Shown: positions 9,238 through 19,383, numbered from the stretch's first letter. The stretch is 64,000 nucleotides of DNA from Weissella ceti (GCF_018394055.1 NZ_CP074441.1:868001-932000); one strand, 5' to 3'. The notes: generated by a model from the sequence alone, not told the origin. A program made the numbers and translations.

Positions 9238-9568
9238 ATCAAAATGTCCTCCTGTTTGATAGCAAATTGGAACTCCCAATTAAATGTTGAAATAGCTTTC
9301 TAAACTTTCTATTTCAATATACAGAATAACATACTATATCCATATAAACAACAAAAACACGTAAAAAAGCCTATTATATCAACGTTTTAAGAGAATCTAA
9401 ACATTTTTGTTATCGTTTTCATCGCCTAAAAAAGTCTATTTAATCAAAAACTTCCATTCTTTTTATCTGTATAAATTATATATTAAGTATTTTTTATTAA
9501 CAAAAAGCGTTGTTAACCCACTAAACTATACAAAAAAGCCCGGACTCTTTTAAAATCCAGGCTTTTTA
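9238..9568. other. hup promoter region and der terminator
   Basis: 331 bases, very AT-rich. Minus-strand TATAAT at 9373-9378 is the best -10 for hup, with only a poor -35 (TTTAGA at 17 bases); a weaker pair lies nearer the gene. The leader would be about 130 bases. The der terminator sits at 9535-9565. Confidence 0.45.
9535..9565 (-). terminator. Terminator of der
   Basis: AAAGCCTGGA pairs with TCCGGGCTTT on the minus strand (one G-T pair), followed by TTTTTTG. It begins four bases past the der stop codon. Confidence 0.85.
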
Positions 9569-10879
9569 TTATTTACGAGCACGCTTAATCAAGTGAATTG
9601 GCGTTCCAGTAAAGTCAAATGACTTACGGATTTGATTTTCTAGGAAACGCGCATATGAAAAGTGCATTAGTTCTGGTTCATTAACAAACACGACGAATGT
9701 AGGTGGTTGAACAGCCACTTGCGTTGCGTAGTAAACGCGTAGACGCTTACCATTAACGCTTGGCGTTGGATTCAACGCCAAGGCATCCATGATAACTTCA
9801 TTCAATGTTGCAGATTGAATACGACGCTTGTGATTCTCGTCTACTTGCTTAATCAAGGCAGGCAACTTGTCCAAACGTTGCTTAGTCTTAGCAGAAACGA
9901 AAATAATGGGGGCGTATGATAGGTATTGGAATTCACTACGAATAGTTTCTTCAAATTCCTTCATTGTGTTGTTGTTCTTTTCAAGTGTATCCCACTTGTT
10001 AACAACGATCACAATTGCACGTCCAGCTTCGTGAGCGTAACCAGCAACGTGCTTGTCTTGTTCACGAATACCTTCTTCAGCGTTCAAGACCATCAACACA
10101 ACGTTTGAGTCATCAATCGCACGCATCGCACGCATAACTGAATACTTTTCTGTTGTTTCGTAGACCTTACCACGCTTACGAATTCCGGCCGTGTCGACCA
10201 TCACGAATTCATCACCTTCAGGTGTTGTAAACTTTGTGTCGATTGCGTCACGAGTTGTTCCAGCAATGTTAGAAACGATAACACGTTCTTCACCCAACAA
10301 TGCATTAACAATTGAAGACTTTCCAACGTTAGGACGTCCAATCAATGAGAAACGAATCTTATCGTCATCAGTGACCCCATCAGTTTCTGGGAATTCCTTA
10401 ACGACTTGATCCAACAGGTCTCCCATTCCAGTACGGTGCGTACCAGAAATTGGGAATGGTTCCCCAAATCCAAGTGCGTAGAAATCATAAATTTCTGCAC
10501 GCATTTCAACGTTGTCAACCTTGTTAACTGCTAGCACAACAGGCTTCTTTGAACGGTACAAAATCTTTGCAACACGTTCATCCGCTTCTGTCATACCTTC
10601 CTTAGCAGAAACAACGAAAACAATCACATCAGCTTCATCAATCGCAATTTCAGCTTGATGTGTAATTTGTGACATGAATGGTTCGTCATCAATGTCAATT
10701 CCACCTGTATCAATCAAACGGAATTCTTGTGTCAACCATTCTGCACGTGTGTAAATACGATCACGCGTAATACCGGGAGTATCTTCCACGATAGAAATAC
10801 GATCACCTGCAATAGAGTTGAAGATAGTAGACTTTCCAACGTTTGGGCGACCAACGATCGCCATAACTGGTAATGCCAT
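9569..10879 (-). CDS. der: Ribosome biogenesis GTPase Der (EngA)
   Basis: 436 residues with two tandem G domains: first GRPNVGKST (9-17), DTPGI, NKVD (about 118); second GRPNVGKSS (about 182), DTAGI, NKWD (about 297), then the C-terminal KH-like domain ending [12 protein letters not shown]. Der is essential for 50S subunit maturation. GGAGGAAGTGAG precedes the ATG. Next to the S1-like gene and hup, as in Bacillus. Confidence 0.98.
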   Translation of the reverse strand: MALPVMAIVGRPNVGKSTIFNSIAGDRISIVEDTPGITRDRIYTRAEWLTQEFRLIDTGGIDIDDEPFMSQITHQAEIAIDEADVIVFVVSAKEGMTEADERVAKILYRSKKPVVLAVNKVDNVEMRAEIYDFYALGFGEPFPISGTHRTGMGDLLDQVVKEFPETDGVTDDDKIRFSLIGRPNVGKSSIVNALLGEERVIVSNIAGTTRDAIDTKFTTPEGDEFVMVDTAGIRKRGKVYETTEKYSVMRAMRAIDDSNVVLMVLNAEEGIREQDKHVAGYAHEAGRAIVIVVNKWDTLEKNNNTMKEFEETIRSEFQYLSYAPIIFVSAKTKQRLDKLPALIKQVDENHKRRIQSATLNEVIMDALALNPTPSVNGKRLRVYYATQVAVQPPTFVVFVNEPELMHFSYARFLENQIRKSFDFTGTPIHLIKRARK

Positions 10880-10953
10880 CTCACTTCCTCCTTTTTTTCG
10901 TAAAATAAAGATATCTTTAGTATAACACTTAGCGGATATATAAAGATAAAAAA

Positions 10954-10991
10954 ATTAAGCGTGTGTCAGGAGATCCTAACACACGCTTAAT
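10954..10991 (-). terminator. Terminator of the S1-like gene
   Basis: Eighteen-base near-perfect stem (10954-10971 with 10974-10991) carrying AAGCGTGTGT, followed on the minus strand by TTTTTTTATC. Confidence 0.88.
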
Positions 10992-11014
10992 CGTTAGTAA
11001 TTTTAACTAATTAA

Positions 11015-12262
11015 TTAGTTGAAATCCTTGAAGATGTCACCAAAGGCGTCACCCAAAGTTGCTGATCCTTCTTCTTCAGAAGTTGAGTAGTTCTTTGGAG
11101 CAGCTTCTTGACGAGGACGACGTTGACGACGAGGACGGTCACCACCATTGTTGTTTGATGATGAGGCGTTTTCTTCGCGTTCAGGCGCTTCTTCCAAAGC
11201 CTTGATTGACAATGACAAACGTTGCTTGTCAGGGTTCACTTCAAGAACCTTAACGTTAACCTTGTCACCAGCAGTCAAAACGTCGGCTGGGTTGTTCACG
11301 TGCTTGTGAGCAATTTGTGAAACGTGAACTAGTCCTTCAACACCTGGGAATACTTCCACAAAGGCACCGAAGTCAACTACACGCTTAACAGTTCCTTCAA
11401 GAACAGTTCCTTCAGGAGCGTTTTCAGCAGCTGCTTCCCATGGTCCTGGTTGAGTTGCCTTGATTGACAATGAGATACGTTCCTTTTCAGGGTCCAATCC
11501 CAAAATCTTAACCTTAACATCATCACCAACTGACAATACGTCAGAAGGTTGTGAAACGCGATCGTGTGAGATTTCAGATACGTGTACCAAACCATCTACA
11601 CCACCAAGGTCGATGAAGGCACCAAAGTTAGTCATACGAGCAACCTTACCTTCAACAACATCACCTTCAGCCAATTCGTTGAATACACGTGCCAATGCTT
11701 CAGAACGTTCTTCGTTCAAAACATCGCGACGTGACAAGATCAAACGGCTTTCAGTAGGATCGATTTCGATGATCTTTGCACGGATAGTTTGACCCTTGTA
11801 TTGGTTCAAATCTTGTACAAAGCGGTTTTCGATCATTGATGCAGGTACGAATCCACGTACTCCAGCAACGTCTACAACCAATCCACCCTTAACAACTTGG
11901 GTAACAGGTGCTTCAACGATGTCACCTGCGTTAAACTTGCTTGCGATTTCTTCCCAAGCACGACGAGCTTCAAGGCGACGCTTTGAAAGTAGGTATGATC
12001 CACCTTCCTTGTCAGATCCGATAGTTGATACAACTACCAAATCAATAACGTCTCCAACCTTAACAAGATCGTTAACGTCTGCATCGCGGTCTGAAGTAAG
12101 TTCGCGCATTGGGATTACTCCTTCAACACCGGCTCCTTCAATACCAACGATAACTTGACGGTTATCATCAATTGCTAAGACTTCACCCTTAACTACATCA
12201 CCAACTTTAACTTCGGCTACGCTGTCAAGAGCTGCCAATAACTCATTGTTTTCTTCGTTCAT
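11015..12262 (-). CDS. rpsA: 30S ribosomal protein S1-like RNA-binding protein
   Basis: 415 residues with four S1/OB-fold repeats at about 16-90, 105-170, 190-260 and 275-345; repeats 3 and 4 carry the textbook [18 protein letters not shown] and [19 protein letters not shown]. The tail is acidic/basic low-complexity ([10 protein letters not shown]). Firmicutes versions have four rather than six repeats (YpfD type), and their role as a true ribosomal protein is debated; they bind mRNA in translation. AGGAGG precedes the ATG. Lies between cmk and der as expected. Confidence 0.95.
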   Translation of the reverse strand: MNEENNELLAALDSVAEVKVGDVVKGEVLAIDDNRQVIVGIEGAGVEGVIPMRELTSDRDADVNDLVKVGDVIDLVVVSTIGSDKEGGSYLLSKRRLEARRAWEEIASKFNAGDIVEAPVTQVVKGGLVVDVAGVRGFVPASMIENRFVQDLNQYKGQTIRAKIIEIDPTESRLILSRRDVLNEERSEALARVFNELAEGDVVEGKVARMTNFGAFIDLGGVDGLVHVSEISHDRVSQPSDVLSVGDDVKVKILGLDPEKERISLSIKATQPGPWEAAAENAPEGTVLEGTVKRVVDFGAFVEVFPGVEGLVHVSQIAHKHVNNPADVLTAGDKVNVKVLEVNPDKQRLSLSIKALEEAPEREENASSSNNNGGDRPRRQRRPRQEAAPKNYSTSEEEGSATLGDAFGDIFKDFN

Positions 12263-12357
12263 TACAATATATCCTCCTGGTCACACGACTCTAGCAATAA
12301 TTATACTAGATACAATATTTAATTACTAGTCCTAAAATGGGCTGAGCCGAAATGTTT

Positions 12358-13035
12358 TTAATTAATTTTTGTCGCCATGATTTTCTTTACAGATTCCACA
12401 ACTTCTTCAATTGTGTGACCTGTTGTATCAACTTCAACTGCATCATCTGCTTTACGTAGTGGAGAAATTTCACGATGTGAATCTAGATAATCTCGACGTT
12501 CAATGGCTACTGCAATTTCTTCTAATGATTCCTCTGCAGCTGTGCCCTTCAATTGATTTTCTCGATAGCGACGTTCTGCGCGTTCTTGAACTGATGCAAT
12601 CAAAAAAATCTTTACTTGTGCATCAGGTAAAACAGTCGTCCCAATATCACGGCCATCCATCACCACACTATTTGTTGCTGTAATATCACGTTGCTTTTTC
12701 GTCATTGCTGTACGAACTGCCACGTATGACGCAACTGCTGATACATGCTTCACAACTTCAGATGATCGAATATCTTTTGTCACCTCATCTTCATTTAAAA
12801 AGACACGTTGGCCGTCTTCTCCAGGAGCAAAACGAATATTAATTGTCGGCAATAAATCTGTTACGGCTGTTTCATCACTCGGATCTATACCTGCGCGTAA
12901 CACGGCAAGCGTTACAGTACGATACATCGCACCAGTATCAACATACACGTAGTCTAAATCGTTAGCCAAAATCTTTGCGATAGTTGACTTCCCAGCTGAT
13001 GCGGGGCCATCAATTGCAATCTGGATTAAATTCAT
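12358..13035 (-). CDS. cmk: Cytidylate kinase
   Basis: 225 residues, the usual size. Phosphorylates CMP and dCMP with ATP. P-loop GPASAGKST (10-18), DTGAMYR (CMP-binding), MDGRDIGT, and a lid region [10 protein letters not shown] are all present. An AGAGGG site lies about ten bases before the ATG. Upstream neighbour is the LysM protein gene, downstream the S1-like gene. Confidence 0.97.
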   Translation of the reverse strand: MNLIQIAIDGPASAGKSTIAKILANDLDYVYVDTGAMYRTVTLAVLRAGIDPSDETAVTDLLPTINIRFAPGEDGQRVFLNEDEVTKDIRSSEVVKHVSAVASYVAVRTAMTKKQRDITATNSVVMDGRDIGTTVLPDAQVKIFLIASVQERAERRYRENQLKGTAAEESLEEIAVAIERRDYLDSHREISPLRKADDAVEVDTTGHTIEEVVESVKKIMATKIN

Positions 13036-13094
13036 TATTCACATTCCCTCTACTTTGTTAATAATTTCTATTTTACGCTAATTTTCATATAAAA

Positions 13095-13141
13095 AAAAGA
13101 CTTGTTACTATCCCGATAATCAGGTCAGCAAAAAGTCTTTT
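13095..13141 (-). terminator. Terminator of the LysM protein gene
   Basis: Nine-base stem AAAAGACTT / AAGTCTTTT (13095-13103 with 13133-13141) around an internally structured 29-base loop; minus-strand exit TTTTTTTTATATG. Confidence 0.7.
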
Positions 13142-13155
13142 ATCGTTATTATTAA

Positions 13156-13719
13156 TTACTTAACACGCAACATTTGTCCGGCTGACAAACTATCAATGTT
13201 AACGCCTGGGTTCAGTGTGCGCAATTCATCAACTGTGATACCAGCATTAGTTGCAACACGGAAAGCTCCTTGACCTGCTTCAACAGCAACGGTCTTTTGA
13301 TCCTTATCCTTGTCTTTGTTCTTATCCTCTGACTTAGATTCAGCCTTTGATTCTTGATCAGCTGCTTTTTTAGCTTCTTCTTGAGCCTTTTGGCTTTCAG
13401 CTTCAGCCTTCTTTGCTGCAGCCTTTTCTTCAGACTTGGCAGCATCACTTGAGAAGCTTGTTACCTTAGTCTCTGACGTCATTGTCTTTGACCATGCTTG
13501 TTCTTGGCTAGTTGGTTGATTCAATGTTTGTAGGTATCCGATTACCGGTACCATTGATAATGCAACCACAGCCGCAATCAACACACCGATAATAACTCGG
13601 ACTTGTTGGGTCTTACGGCGATGTGCAACACGAGATGTTTGTTCAGGCTTGCTTCCTGAAAAACTATTGTCCCATGGCTCTTGTGAGTCTTTTTGCACTT
13701 TTTCTTCGTTTTCAGACAT
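13156..13719 (-). CDS. LysM-domain membrane protein (EF1546/SAG1386 type, YpbE position)
   Basis: 187 residues: a charged cytoplasmic head (1-38), one membrane segment (about 42-62), a long Ala/Glu/Lys low-complexity stalk (95-145, likely coiled coil) and a C-terminal LysM (about 148-187, ending SLSAGQMLRVK) that should bind peptidoglycan. Its place next to the recQ homolog equals that of Bacillus ypbE, also a LysM protein. It is a bitopic wall-binding protein; the detailed role is unknown. Confidence 0.85.
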   Translation of the reverse strand: MSENEEKVQKDSQEPWDNSFSGSKPEQTSRVAHRRKTQQVRVIIGVLIAAVVALSMVPVIGYLQTLNQPTSQEQAWSKTMTSETKVTSFSSDAAKSEEKAAAKKAEAESQKAQEEAKKAADQESKAESKSEDKNKDKDKDQKTVAVEAGQGAFRVATNAGITVDELRTLNPGVNIDSLSAGQMLRVK

Positions 13720-13884
13720 GTTGTTGTTCCTCCTACTCTTGCCTTTTCATAAACCTAGCATACAGGTTAAAGGAACAATAAACACAAATAATTATAAATC
13801 CTTAACAAACATAGAAAATTTTAACTAACTTTAGGACATATTTAGCGAAAACCAGCTTAAAACATCGTTTTTCTGTCCGCTCTT

Positions 13885-15321
13885 TTACTTTTTCTTAAAC
13901 AATTGCGCTAACTTTACTTGCCAATTTTGCAAGCTATCTTGCACGTCGGGCGTTTCCGTTGCGATTAATCCTAATTCTTCCGGCTGCCACAAACGTTGTC
14001 CTACTGATTCGTAAAGTTCATAATCAGATGGTAATGTTTCACCAAAAAATTGTAAGATTTTCTCTCGCAAGCGTCCGTTTGCATTTGCATATTGCCGCAT
14101 TTTTTCTAAATCTGCGTAGCGTGCATTTTTACGAGCATGCATAATATCCAACACTTCAACTTCACGATAGTCAGCATTTTGATAGTACGTTAAGAGCTGT
14201 TGCTTTTCTGGCGATTGTATTCGACCAGTCTGATAAAACATTTTAATCGTTTGATCATCAGGAATCGTTTGATCAATTAATCCATAATGTAGCTGTTCAT
14301 CCCCAGGAGCAAACAATAAAATTGCTACTGCATTCTCCCCATTTCGGCCCGCACGACCAAATTCTTGTAAATAATTGGGAATATCACTACTCATATGGTA
14401 ATGAATCACATAACGAATGTTATCTTTATCAATTCCCATTCCAAAGGCAGATGTCGCCATAATCACGTCTAGCTGCCCCTGCATGAACTGTTGTTGAATG
14501 CGATAACGTTCCGTCGTTTCTAAGCCACCATGATACGCAGCAATTCGCTTTCCCGTTTCTCGTTGCATTTCTCGGGCCATATTCGTTGCTTCATTACGAC
14601 TAGAGAAATACACAAGGCCTGGTCCTTGTAATTGATTAATTAAACCGCCTAAGCGGTCCTTCTTATCTTTGCGCTGTTGAAAATGTTCCGTGTGCAAATA
14701 AATATTGGGCCGATCGACTGATTCAACGTAGGTAAACCACTTCTTAGCAACTAATGGAAAATAGCTTTTTAAATCACTTAACATACTTGGCGTCGCTGTC
14801 GCTGTTAATAACAATAATTGCGGCGCCTTTAATTGCTCATGAATTTGCGTTAAAGCTAAGTAATCCGGTCTAAAATCCGGCCCCCACGTCAGCATCGTAT
14901 GTGCTTCGTCAATGACCATTAAGTTGATCTGTACACGTTGTAACGCATGCATCACTTCTTCTTGATTCAACATTTCTGGAGAAATGAAGATGAAACGATA
15001 TCGATCAATGCGTTCTAAGACACGTTGGCGTTCATATCCAGTTAACGTGGAATTGAACGCGACGACAGCACGCTCACCTTGGTAATTCAAACGCGCAACT
15101 TGATCTTGCATTAATGACAACAATGGCGTGACGATGATTGTGACACCAGGTCGCAGATATCCCATCATCTGATAAATTAAGGACTTACCACCCCCGGTTG
15201 GCAACATCGCCATAACTGGTTCTTGATCCAATAATGCTTGAATAATTTCCTCTTGACCAGGTTTAAATCGATTGAAACCAAAGCGTTGTTGCAAGACTTG
15301 ATAGATATCTTGTTCTGCCAT
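13885..15321 (-). CDS. recQ: RecQ-family ATP-dependent DNA helicase (RecS-like short form)
   Basis: 478 residues. Superfamily 2 motifs: FGFNRFKPGQ (motif 0), LPTGGGKSLIYQ (Walker A, about 40-51), IDEAHTMLTWGPDFRPDY (DEAH plus the RecQ aromatic loop), LTATATP, YHGGL, TSAFGMGIDKDNIRYVIHY and QEFGRAGRNG. It unwinds 3'-5' at forks and recombination intermediates. After the helicase core the protein is short and lacks an HRDC domain, like Bacillus RecS. Its stop overlaps no gene, but its start abuts the upstream YpbB-like gene (shared base), so the two are co-translated. Confidence 0.94.
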   Translation of the reverse strand: MAEQDIYQVLQQRFGFNRFKPGQEEIIQALLDQEPVMAMLPTGGGKSLIYQMMGYLRPGVTIIVTPLLSLMQDQVARLNYQGERAVVAFNSTLTGYERQRVLERIDRYRFIFISPEMLNQEEVMHALQRVQINLMVIDEAHTMLTWGPDFRPDYLALTQIHEQLKAPQLLLLTATATPSMLSDLKSYFPLVAKKWFTYVESVDRPNIYLHTEHFQQRKDKKDRLGGLINQLQGPGLVYFSSRNEATNMAREMQRETGKRIAAYHGGLETTERYRIQQQFMQGQLDVIMATSAFGMGIDKDNIRYVIHYHMSSDIPNYLQEFGRAGRNGENAVAILLFAPGDEQLHYGLIDQTIPDDQTIKMFYQTGRIQSPEKQQLLTYYQNADYREVEVLDIMHARKNARYADLEKMRQYANANGRLREKILQFFGETLPSDYELYESVGQRLWQPEELGLIATETPDVQDSLQNWQVKLAQLFKKK

Positions 15322-16367
15322 TATGCTTCAACCTCCAATTTCGTTAACCAAATTTGATACAGGCGAAAGACAAGAAATTCATATGGATCACCAGTCATGC
15401 GTACCATTGTAAAACGCCACGTATCAATTGATCCTGTTAATGTTTCTTCAAAATAACGTTTCACTTCATCGGTTAGAAACTGTTCATATGGAAAGCCACT
15501 CAGTGGCAACCAAATCGCAGCGGTTAGAAAATGTTCGCGTACCGTGCCCAGTTTTAGATGTTGGTGTTGGGAAATCACATCTTCTTGATATCCTGCTTGA
15601 AGCCCTGCTAAACTACGTTGTACTTTTGATAACGGCCCACTTAAACGCGCAACCAGATCAACTAGTGCACGTAATGGTGCAACATCATTCGTTTCCACAT
15701 GACGTAACCATTTCGCATAGATATCACGTTGCCACATCATACTGTCCCATTCAGTCCAAGTCACCGGTAGCTCTAACTGTGAATTGGCTAAACCTATCAC
15801 GTCATGGCCGGACCATGTTGCAATGAATTGATTCGCTTCATGTTCATCTAAGGTCTTAAGAAAATCACTGACTGCCTTAGTCCATGCCTCAACTAAGGTT
15901 GCTTTATCTTGTTGTTGAAACCACATCTTTACGTAGGCCATCTGTTGTTGGTTAATCTGCATTGGATAATAAGCTTTATTAGCGTACGACCATTCAGATA
16001 TAACTTGATTCGTCAGCAACATCACCTGCGCAAAATTCGTAACATTATAGTTCACAAAAACATCAGCATATCGTAATTGATAATGCTCACGTTGATACGT
16101 CTCCCACAGGTCATTTCCAACAGCGGTGCGAATATAAATGCCTTCATCTACTTCTTTTAAAGCGCCTTGTTTAACTAATTGTTTAATGAATTGGTCAAAC
16201 TGTTTTTTCGTTAATTCTGGTAGAACACGGGCAAAACGTAAAATATTGTAACGTAGTGCCCAATATTCAGCTGATACGGTCATTTCATTTTTCAAGACAG
16301 CGTAAATAATCCGACTGCGTCGGGGTTGTTGCGCTGAAAATAATTCTAATAAGAAATGCGGATTCAT
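15321..16367 (-). CDS. YpbB-like helicase-associated protein
   Basis: 348 residues, mostly helical. The C-terminal half lacks clear catalytic motifs; residues 15-100 look like helix-turn-helix (RRSRIIYAVLKNEMTVSAEYWA). Gene order ribU, this, recQ, LysM matches Bacillus ribU-fer-ypbB-recS-ypbD-ypbE, so I assign it to the YpbB family, thought to work with the adjacent RecQ. Overlaps the recQ start by one base. Biochemical role unproved. Confidence 0.75.
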   Translation of the reverse strand: MNPHFLLELFSAQQPRRSRIIYAVLKNEMTVSAEYWALRYNILRFARVLPELTKKQFDQFIKQLVKQGALKEVDEGIYIRTAVGNDLWETYQREHYQLRYADVFVNYNVTNFAQVMLLTNQVISEWSYANKAYYPMQINQQQMAYVKMWFQQQDKATLVEAWTKAVSDFLKTLDEHEANQFIATWSGHDVIGLANSQLELPVTWTEWDSMMWQRDIYAKWLRHVETNDVAPLRALVDLVARLSGPLSKVQRSLAGLQAGYQEDVISQHQHLKLGTVREHFLTAAIWLPLSGFPYEQFLTDEVKRYFEETLTGSIDTWRFTMVRMTGDPYEFLVFRLYQIWLTKLEVEA

Positions 16368-16385
16368 ATCAGCCTCCCTGTTTGA

Positions 16386-16973
16386 CTACCCTTGTAATTG
16401 TTGGCGTAAACGTGCAAACATCGCCTTAAATGGAAAGACTAGCATCCCTAATACGATCATTAAGATTGCCCCGAATAATAAATTAAATGGTACAACCATG
16501 TAGATTAAGTAGTTGCCTGTTCCAAAAATCTGATTAATGTCAAAGTTAACTAACCAGGCATATAGCGGAATTCCGTAGACATAGTTCATTCCAACCATCA
16601 CCACAGTTAATAGCAATGTTCCAGCTAATGATGCCATGACATAACGTGAAACACGCCATGTTGTAAAATCAGTTCCCATCACCTTCATGACGACAGTTAG
16701 CAAGACCGCTAACCCAATGATATTCATTGGTAGTCCAATGTAAGTTTCTACCCCACCATTATCTAATAGTAATTTTAGCACAGAGCGTAATATCAAAATG
16801 GTATAACCAGTCTTAACATTTACTAACATTGCACCTAAAAATACAGGCACAAATGAAAAGTCCATCTTTAAGAACGAAACCCCTGGCACAATCGGAAATT
16901 GTGTCAAAAGCATCAAAATGAAGGACATTGTCCCTAAAATTGAGATAACTGTGAGTGATTTAATACGTTGCAT
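16386..16973 (-). CDS. ribU: ECF transporter riboflavin-binding S component RibU
   Basis: 195 residues, six predicted membrane helices. It captures riboflavin outside and, with EcfA-A'-T encoded elsewhere, imports it. Visible: GTMSFILMLLTQFPIVPGVSFLKMDFSFVPVFLGAM, the start of the S-component fold; PLNIIG-like loop PMNIIGLA; and PFNLLFGAIL. GGAGG precedes the ATG by eight bases. An FMN riboswitch lies directly upstream, which fixes riboflavin as substrate and implies repression when FMN is plentiful. Confidence 0.95.
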   Translation of the reverse strand: MQRIKSLTVISILGTMSFILMLLTQFPIVPGVSFLKMDFSFVPVFLGAMLVNVKTGYTILILRSVLKLLLDNGGVETYIGLPMNIIGLAVLLTVVMKVMGTDFTTWRVSRYVMASLAGTLLLTVVMVGMNYVYGIPLYAWLVNFDINQIFGTGNYLIYMVVPFNLLFGAILMIVLGMLVFPFKAMFARLRQQLQG

Positions 16974-16980
16974 GTTTTTT

Positions 16981-17048
16981 CCTCCAAATAAAAAATGCCT
17001 TTTCTAAGTCCAGGGCGACCTAAAAAAGACACTTTCGTCTATGGTTTT
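16981..17048 (-). promoter_or_regulatory. Expression platform of the ribU FMN riboswitch
   Basis: Between aptamer and ribU. On the transcript GCCCUGGA (17009-17016) can pair over eight positions (one G-U) with UUCAGGGC at the 5' edge of the aptamer (17151-17158), giving a ligand-free alternative fold. A hairpin CUAAAAAcc...AGAC-GAAA-GUgUCUUUUUUAG (about 17020-17047) with its own U-run is a candidate terminator. Both are inferences from pairing by eye. Confidence 0.55.
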
Positions 17049-17050
17049 TA

Positions 17051-17163
17051 GTTCTTCTGCATACCAGACTTTACTGTCGGTCATGGAATTGCACCATGTC
17101 AATCGCTTACGCGAGTCGCGGACTTTACCGCCGGTCGGGAATCTCACCCTGCCCTGAAGAAAT
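17051..17163 (-). ncRNA. FMN riboswitch (RFN element) aptamer
   Basis: Near-consensus RFN element: it opens UCUUCAGGGCAGGGUG, continues AUUCCCGACCGGCGGU and GUCCGCGAC, then GAUUGACAUGGUGCAAUUCC, GACCGACAGUAAAGUCUG and closes GCAGAAGAAC. The P1 arms (UUCUUC / GAAGAA) pair. It binds FMN and controls ribU just downstream. Confidence 0.96.
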
Positions 17164-17192
17164 ATTTAATTGTTTAATCAACTTACTTTTAT

Positions 17193-17221
17193 ATAGTAAA
17201 TCAATTAAATGCAACTGTCAA
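17193..17221 (-). promoter_or_regulatory. Promoter of the FMN riboswitch-ribU unit
   Basis: Perfect -35 TTGACA (17216-17221), 17-base spacer, -10 TACTAT (17193-17198) on the minus strand. It ends five bases past the rluB stop codon and would start RNA about 25 bases before the aptamer. Confidence 0.75.
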
Positions 17222-17225
17222 TTGT

Positions 17226-17996
17226 TTATAGACGTCCACCAGACTTACGGAATTGTTGTCCTGACTTCAAGTTTTGGACTTCTTCGTAACGCAAGTCACG
17301 GTATTCACCTGGCACCAAGCCAGTCAAATCAAGCATTCCGTAACGTTCACGTGTCAACTTAATAACTGGATGACCAACGGCCTTCATCATTTCCTTAACT
17401 TGGTGGTAACGTCCTTCATGAATTGTCAAACGAACCATTGCCACTTGCTTACGGTGATCAGTTGAGATCACTTCAGCCTTAGCTGGCGCTGCATGATAAG
17501 TCACGTGACGGTTCTTTTCAACCGTACGCACTGTCACACCTTGACGCAATTCCTTTAGTTGATCGTTAGTTGGAATTCCCTTAACCTTCGCAACATACAC
17601 CTTGTCGATGTTGTACTTAGGGTGCATTAGCATGTTGGCCAATTCACCATCGTTGGTCATCAACAACACACCTGTAGTGTCGTAATCCAAACGTCCAACT
17701 GGGTAAACACGTTCTTGCACGTCCTTCAAAACGTCCATAACTGTGTCACGATCCTTATCGTCAGAAGTTGTTGTCACAACCCCACGAGGCTTGTTTAGTA
17801 GGTAGTATACCTTCTTTTCAGTCCCTTCGATTGGTGTTCCATTAACTTGAATCTTGTCCCCACGTTCAACCTTAGTTCCAAGTTCTGTCACGATCTTACC
17901 GTTAACAGAAACACTTCCTTCTGCGATTAGCTTTTCAGAGGCACGTCGTGACGCAACCCCGGCTTGTGCCATAACTTTTTGTAGTCGTTCAGCCAT
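17226..17996 (-). CDS. rluB: rRNA pseudouridine synthase RluB
   Basis: 256 residues. An S4 RNA-binding domain (MAERLQKVMAQAGVASRRASEKLI, 1-60) is followed by the RsuA-type catalytic domain with VGRLDYDTTGVLLMTNDG (catalytic Asp in GRLD) and GRYHQVKEMM. It makes pseudouridine in 23S rRNA. The frame opens at 18038, but the ATG at 17996 has GGAG seven bases upstream and starts the S4 domain. It overlaps the end of scpB by eight bases, so translation is coupled. Confidence 0.95.
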   Translation of the reverse strand: MAERLQKVMAQAGVASRRASEKLIAEGSVSVNGKIVTELGTKVERGDKIQVNGTPIEGTEKKVYYLLNKPRGVVTTTSDDKDRDTVMDVLKDVQERVYPVGRLDYDTTGVLLMTNDGELANMLMHPKYNIDKVYVAKVKGIPTNDQLKELRQGVTVRTVEKNRHVTYHAAPAKAEVISTDHRKQVAMVRLTIHEGRYHQVKEMMKAVGHPVIKLTRERYGMLDLTGLVPGEYRDLRYEEVQNLKSGQQFRKSGGRL

Positions 17997-18600
17997 TTTC
18001 TTCTCCATTGTTCTCTGTTGTCTCAAATGATGACTCATCGTTCATCAATGGGACTGTTGTGTTTTCTACTGTTTTCAATGCTTCCAATAGGTCTAGTTCC
18101 CCTAATGGTGGCAAATCTGTCAATTTGTTCAAACCGAAATAATTCAAGAAGTAATCCGTTGTCCCATATAAGTTTGGACGACCAATTTCCTTTGAACGGC
18201 CTTTGATCTCCACTAAATTACGTAGCATTAACTTTTGCAAAGTGGCTTGTGATTGAACACGACGAATTTCATCGATTCCAATTCGCGTAATTGGTTGCTT
18301 ATATGCCACAATGGCCAATACTTCTAATGATGCTTGTGACAATGATGTCGTTAACGGCACCGTAAAATAACGTCGAACAGTATCCGCTAACTCAGCCTTA
18401 GTCACTAATTGATAACGATCATCGGTCTGCAACAAATCCAGACTTGAATCTTCATCAGCAACATAGTGTTCAGCTAAATCATCTAAAATTTGGGCTATTG
18501 CCGAAAAGGAGAAACCAGTAATCGCGCTCATTTCAGCGATTGTGACTCCTTCATCCCCTGCCACGAATAAGACAGCTTCAATTTGTTGTCGGGTACTCAT
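17989..18600 (-). CDS. scpB: Segregation and condensation protein B
   Basis: 203 residues with two winged-helix domains; EAVLFVAGDEGVTIAEMSAITG opens the first, LSQASLEVLAIVAYKQPITRIEI-like text (here QPITRIGIDEIRRVQ) the second, and GRPNLYGTTDYFLNYFGL ends the conserved core. It forms the kleisin complex with ScpA and SMC that condenses chromosomes. Starts three bases after the scpA stop. Confidence 0.96.
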   Translation of the reverse strand: MSTRQQIEAVLFVAGDEGVTIAEMSAITGFSFSAIAQILDDLAEHYVADEDSSLDLLQTDDRYQLVTKAELADTVRRYFTVPLTTSLSQASLEVLAIVAYKQPITRIGIDEIRRVQSQATLQKLMLRNLVEIKGRSKEIGRPNLYGTTDYFLNYFGLNKLTDLPPLGELDLLEALKTVENTTVPLMNDESSFETTENNGEENG

Positions 18601-18603
18601 CCG

Positions 18604-19383
18604 TTAATTTCCTTCTTCTTTAAATGTGTATGGTAACTCACCAGGTGTAAAACGTATTGTGCCAAACTTCTCTGCTTGGTCCACCAAAATATGTTGATGG
18701 CGTACCAATTCTAGTAGTCCTAAGAAAGTCGTTACGATCTTATCACGACTATCATCAGGTCCAAATAGTGAGTCAAAGGTCACATCTCGTTCTTCCATGA
18801 CACGTTGCATTACCAAATTCATTTGTTGACGTACAGACCATGTTTCATTACGCATAGTACGTGTTTGCCCACGCTGTTCTTTCACTGTACGTTTCTGCAA
18901 CAATCGTGTGAACGCTGCTTGTAAGTCCTCTAGTTCAAGGCCTACCGGTAATGGTGCAGCATCAATATCATCTGGTACATCCATTGCAGCACGCGAGAAT
19001 TGCAATTGACGTGCACCTTCAAGTTCACGCAAATCTTCGGCAGCTTCTTGATATTGTTGGTACTCCAACAATTGCTGCATCAACTCTTCACGTGGGTCAC
19101 CCTGCTCCAATAATGGATCTAATTCAGCGTCGGGATCAAAAATTTCTGGTTGCGGTAATAGGTAACTAGCCTTAATAGCCATTAACGTGGCCGCCATCAC
19201 CAAGAAATCACCGCCCACATCCAAATTATGCGCCTCTGCAGTATGCAAAAACTCCAAATATTGTTGGGTAATATCCACGATTGGAATATCAAAGATATCC
19301 ATTTCATTAATCTTAATCAAATGAAGTAATAGGTCTAGTGGCCCATCAAAATCTTCTAAGTGATAAGTTAGTACATCAGTCAT
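18604..19383 (-). CDS. scpA: Segregation and condensation protein A (kleisin)
   Basis: 259 residues. N-terminal FDGPLDLLLHLIKINEMDIFDIPI binds SMC; the acidic centre (DPDAELDPLLEQGDPREEL) and C-terminal winged helix (TFLGLLELVRHQ) are typical. Works with ScpB. Its start overlaps the end of the RibT-like gene by eight bases, and scpB follows at three bases: a tight operon xerD, ribT, scpA, scpB, rluB. Confidence 0.96.
   Translation of the reverse strand: MTDVLTYHLEDFDGPLDLLLHLIKINEMDIFDIPIVDITQQYLEFLHTAEAHNLDVGGDFLVMAATLMAIKASYLLPQPEIFDPDAELDPLLEQGDPREELMQQLLEYQQYQEAAEDLRELEGARQLQFSRAAMDVPDDIDAAPLPVGLELEDLQAAFTRLLQKRTVKEQRGQTRTMRNETWSVRQQMNLVMQRVMEERDVTFDSLFGPDDSRDKIVTTFLGLLELVRHQHILVDQAEKFGTIRFTPGELPYTFKEEGN

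Noticed and set aside
11377-12158. Long antisense ORFs across the S1-like gene (up to 120 codons)
   Set aside because: They mirror a strongly biased coding gene, lack ribosome sites and give low-complexity Ser/Thr/Pro peptides.
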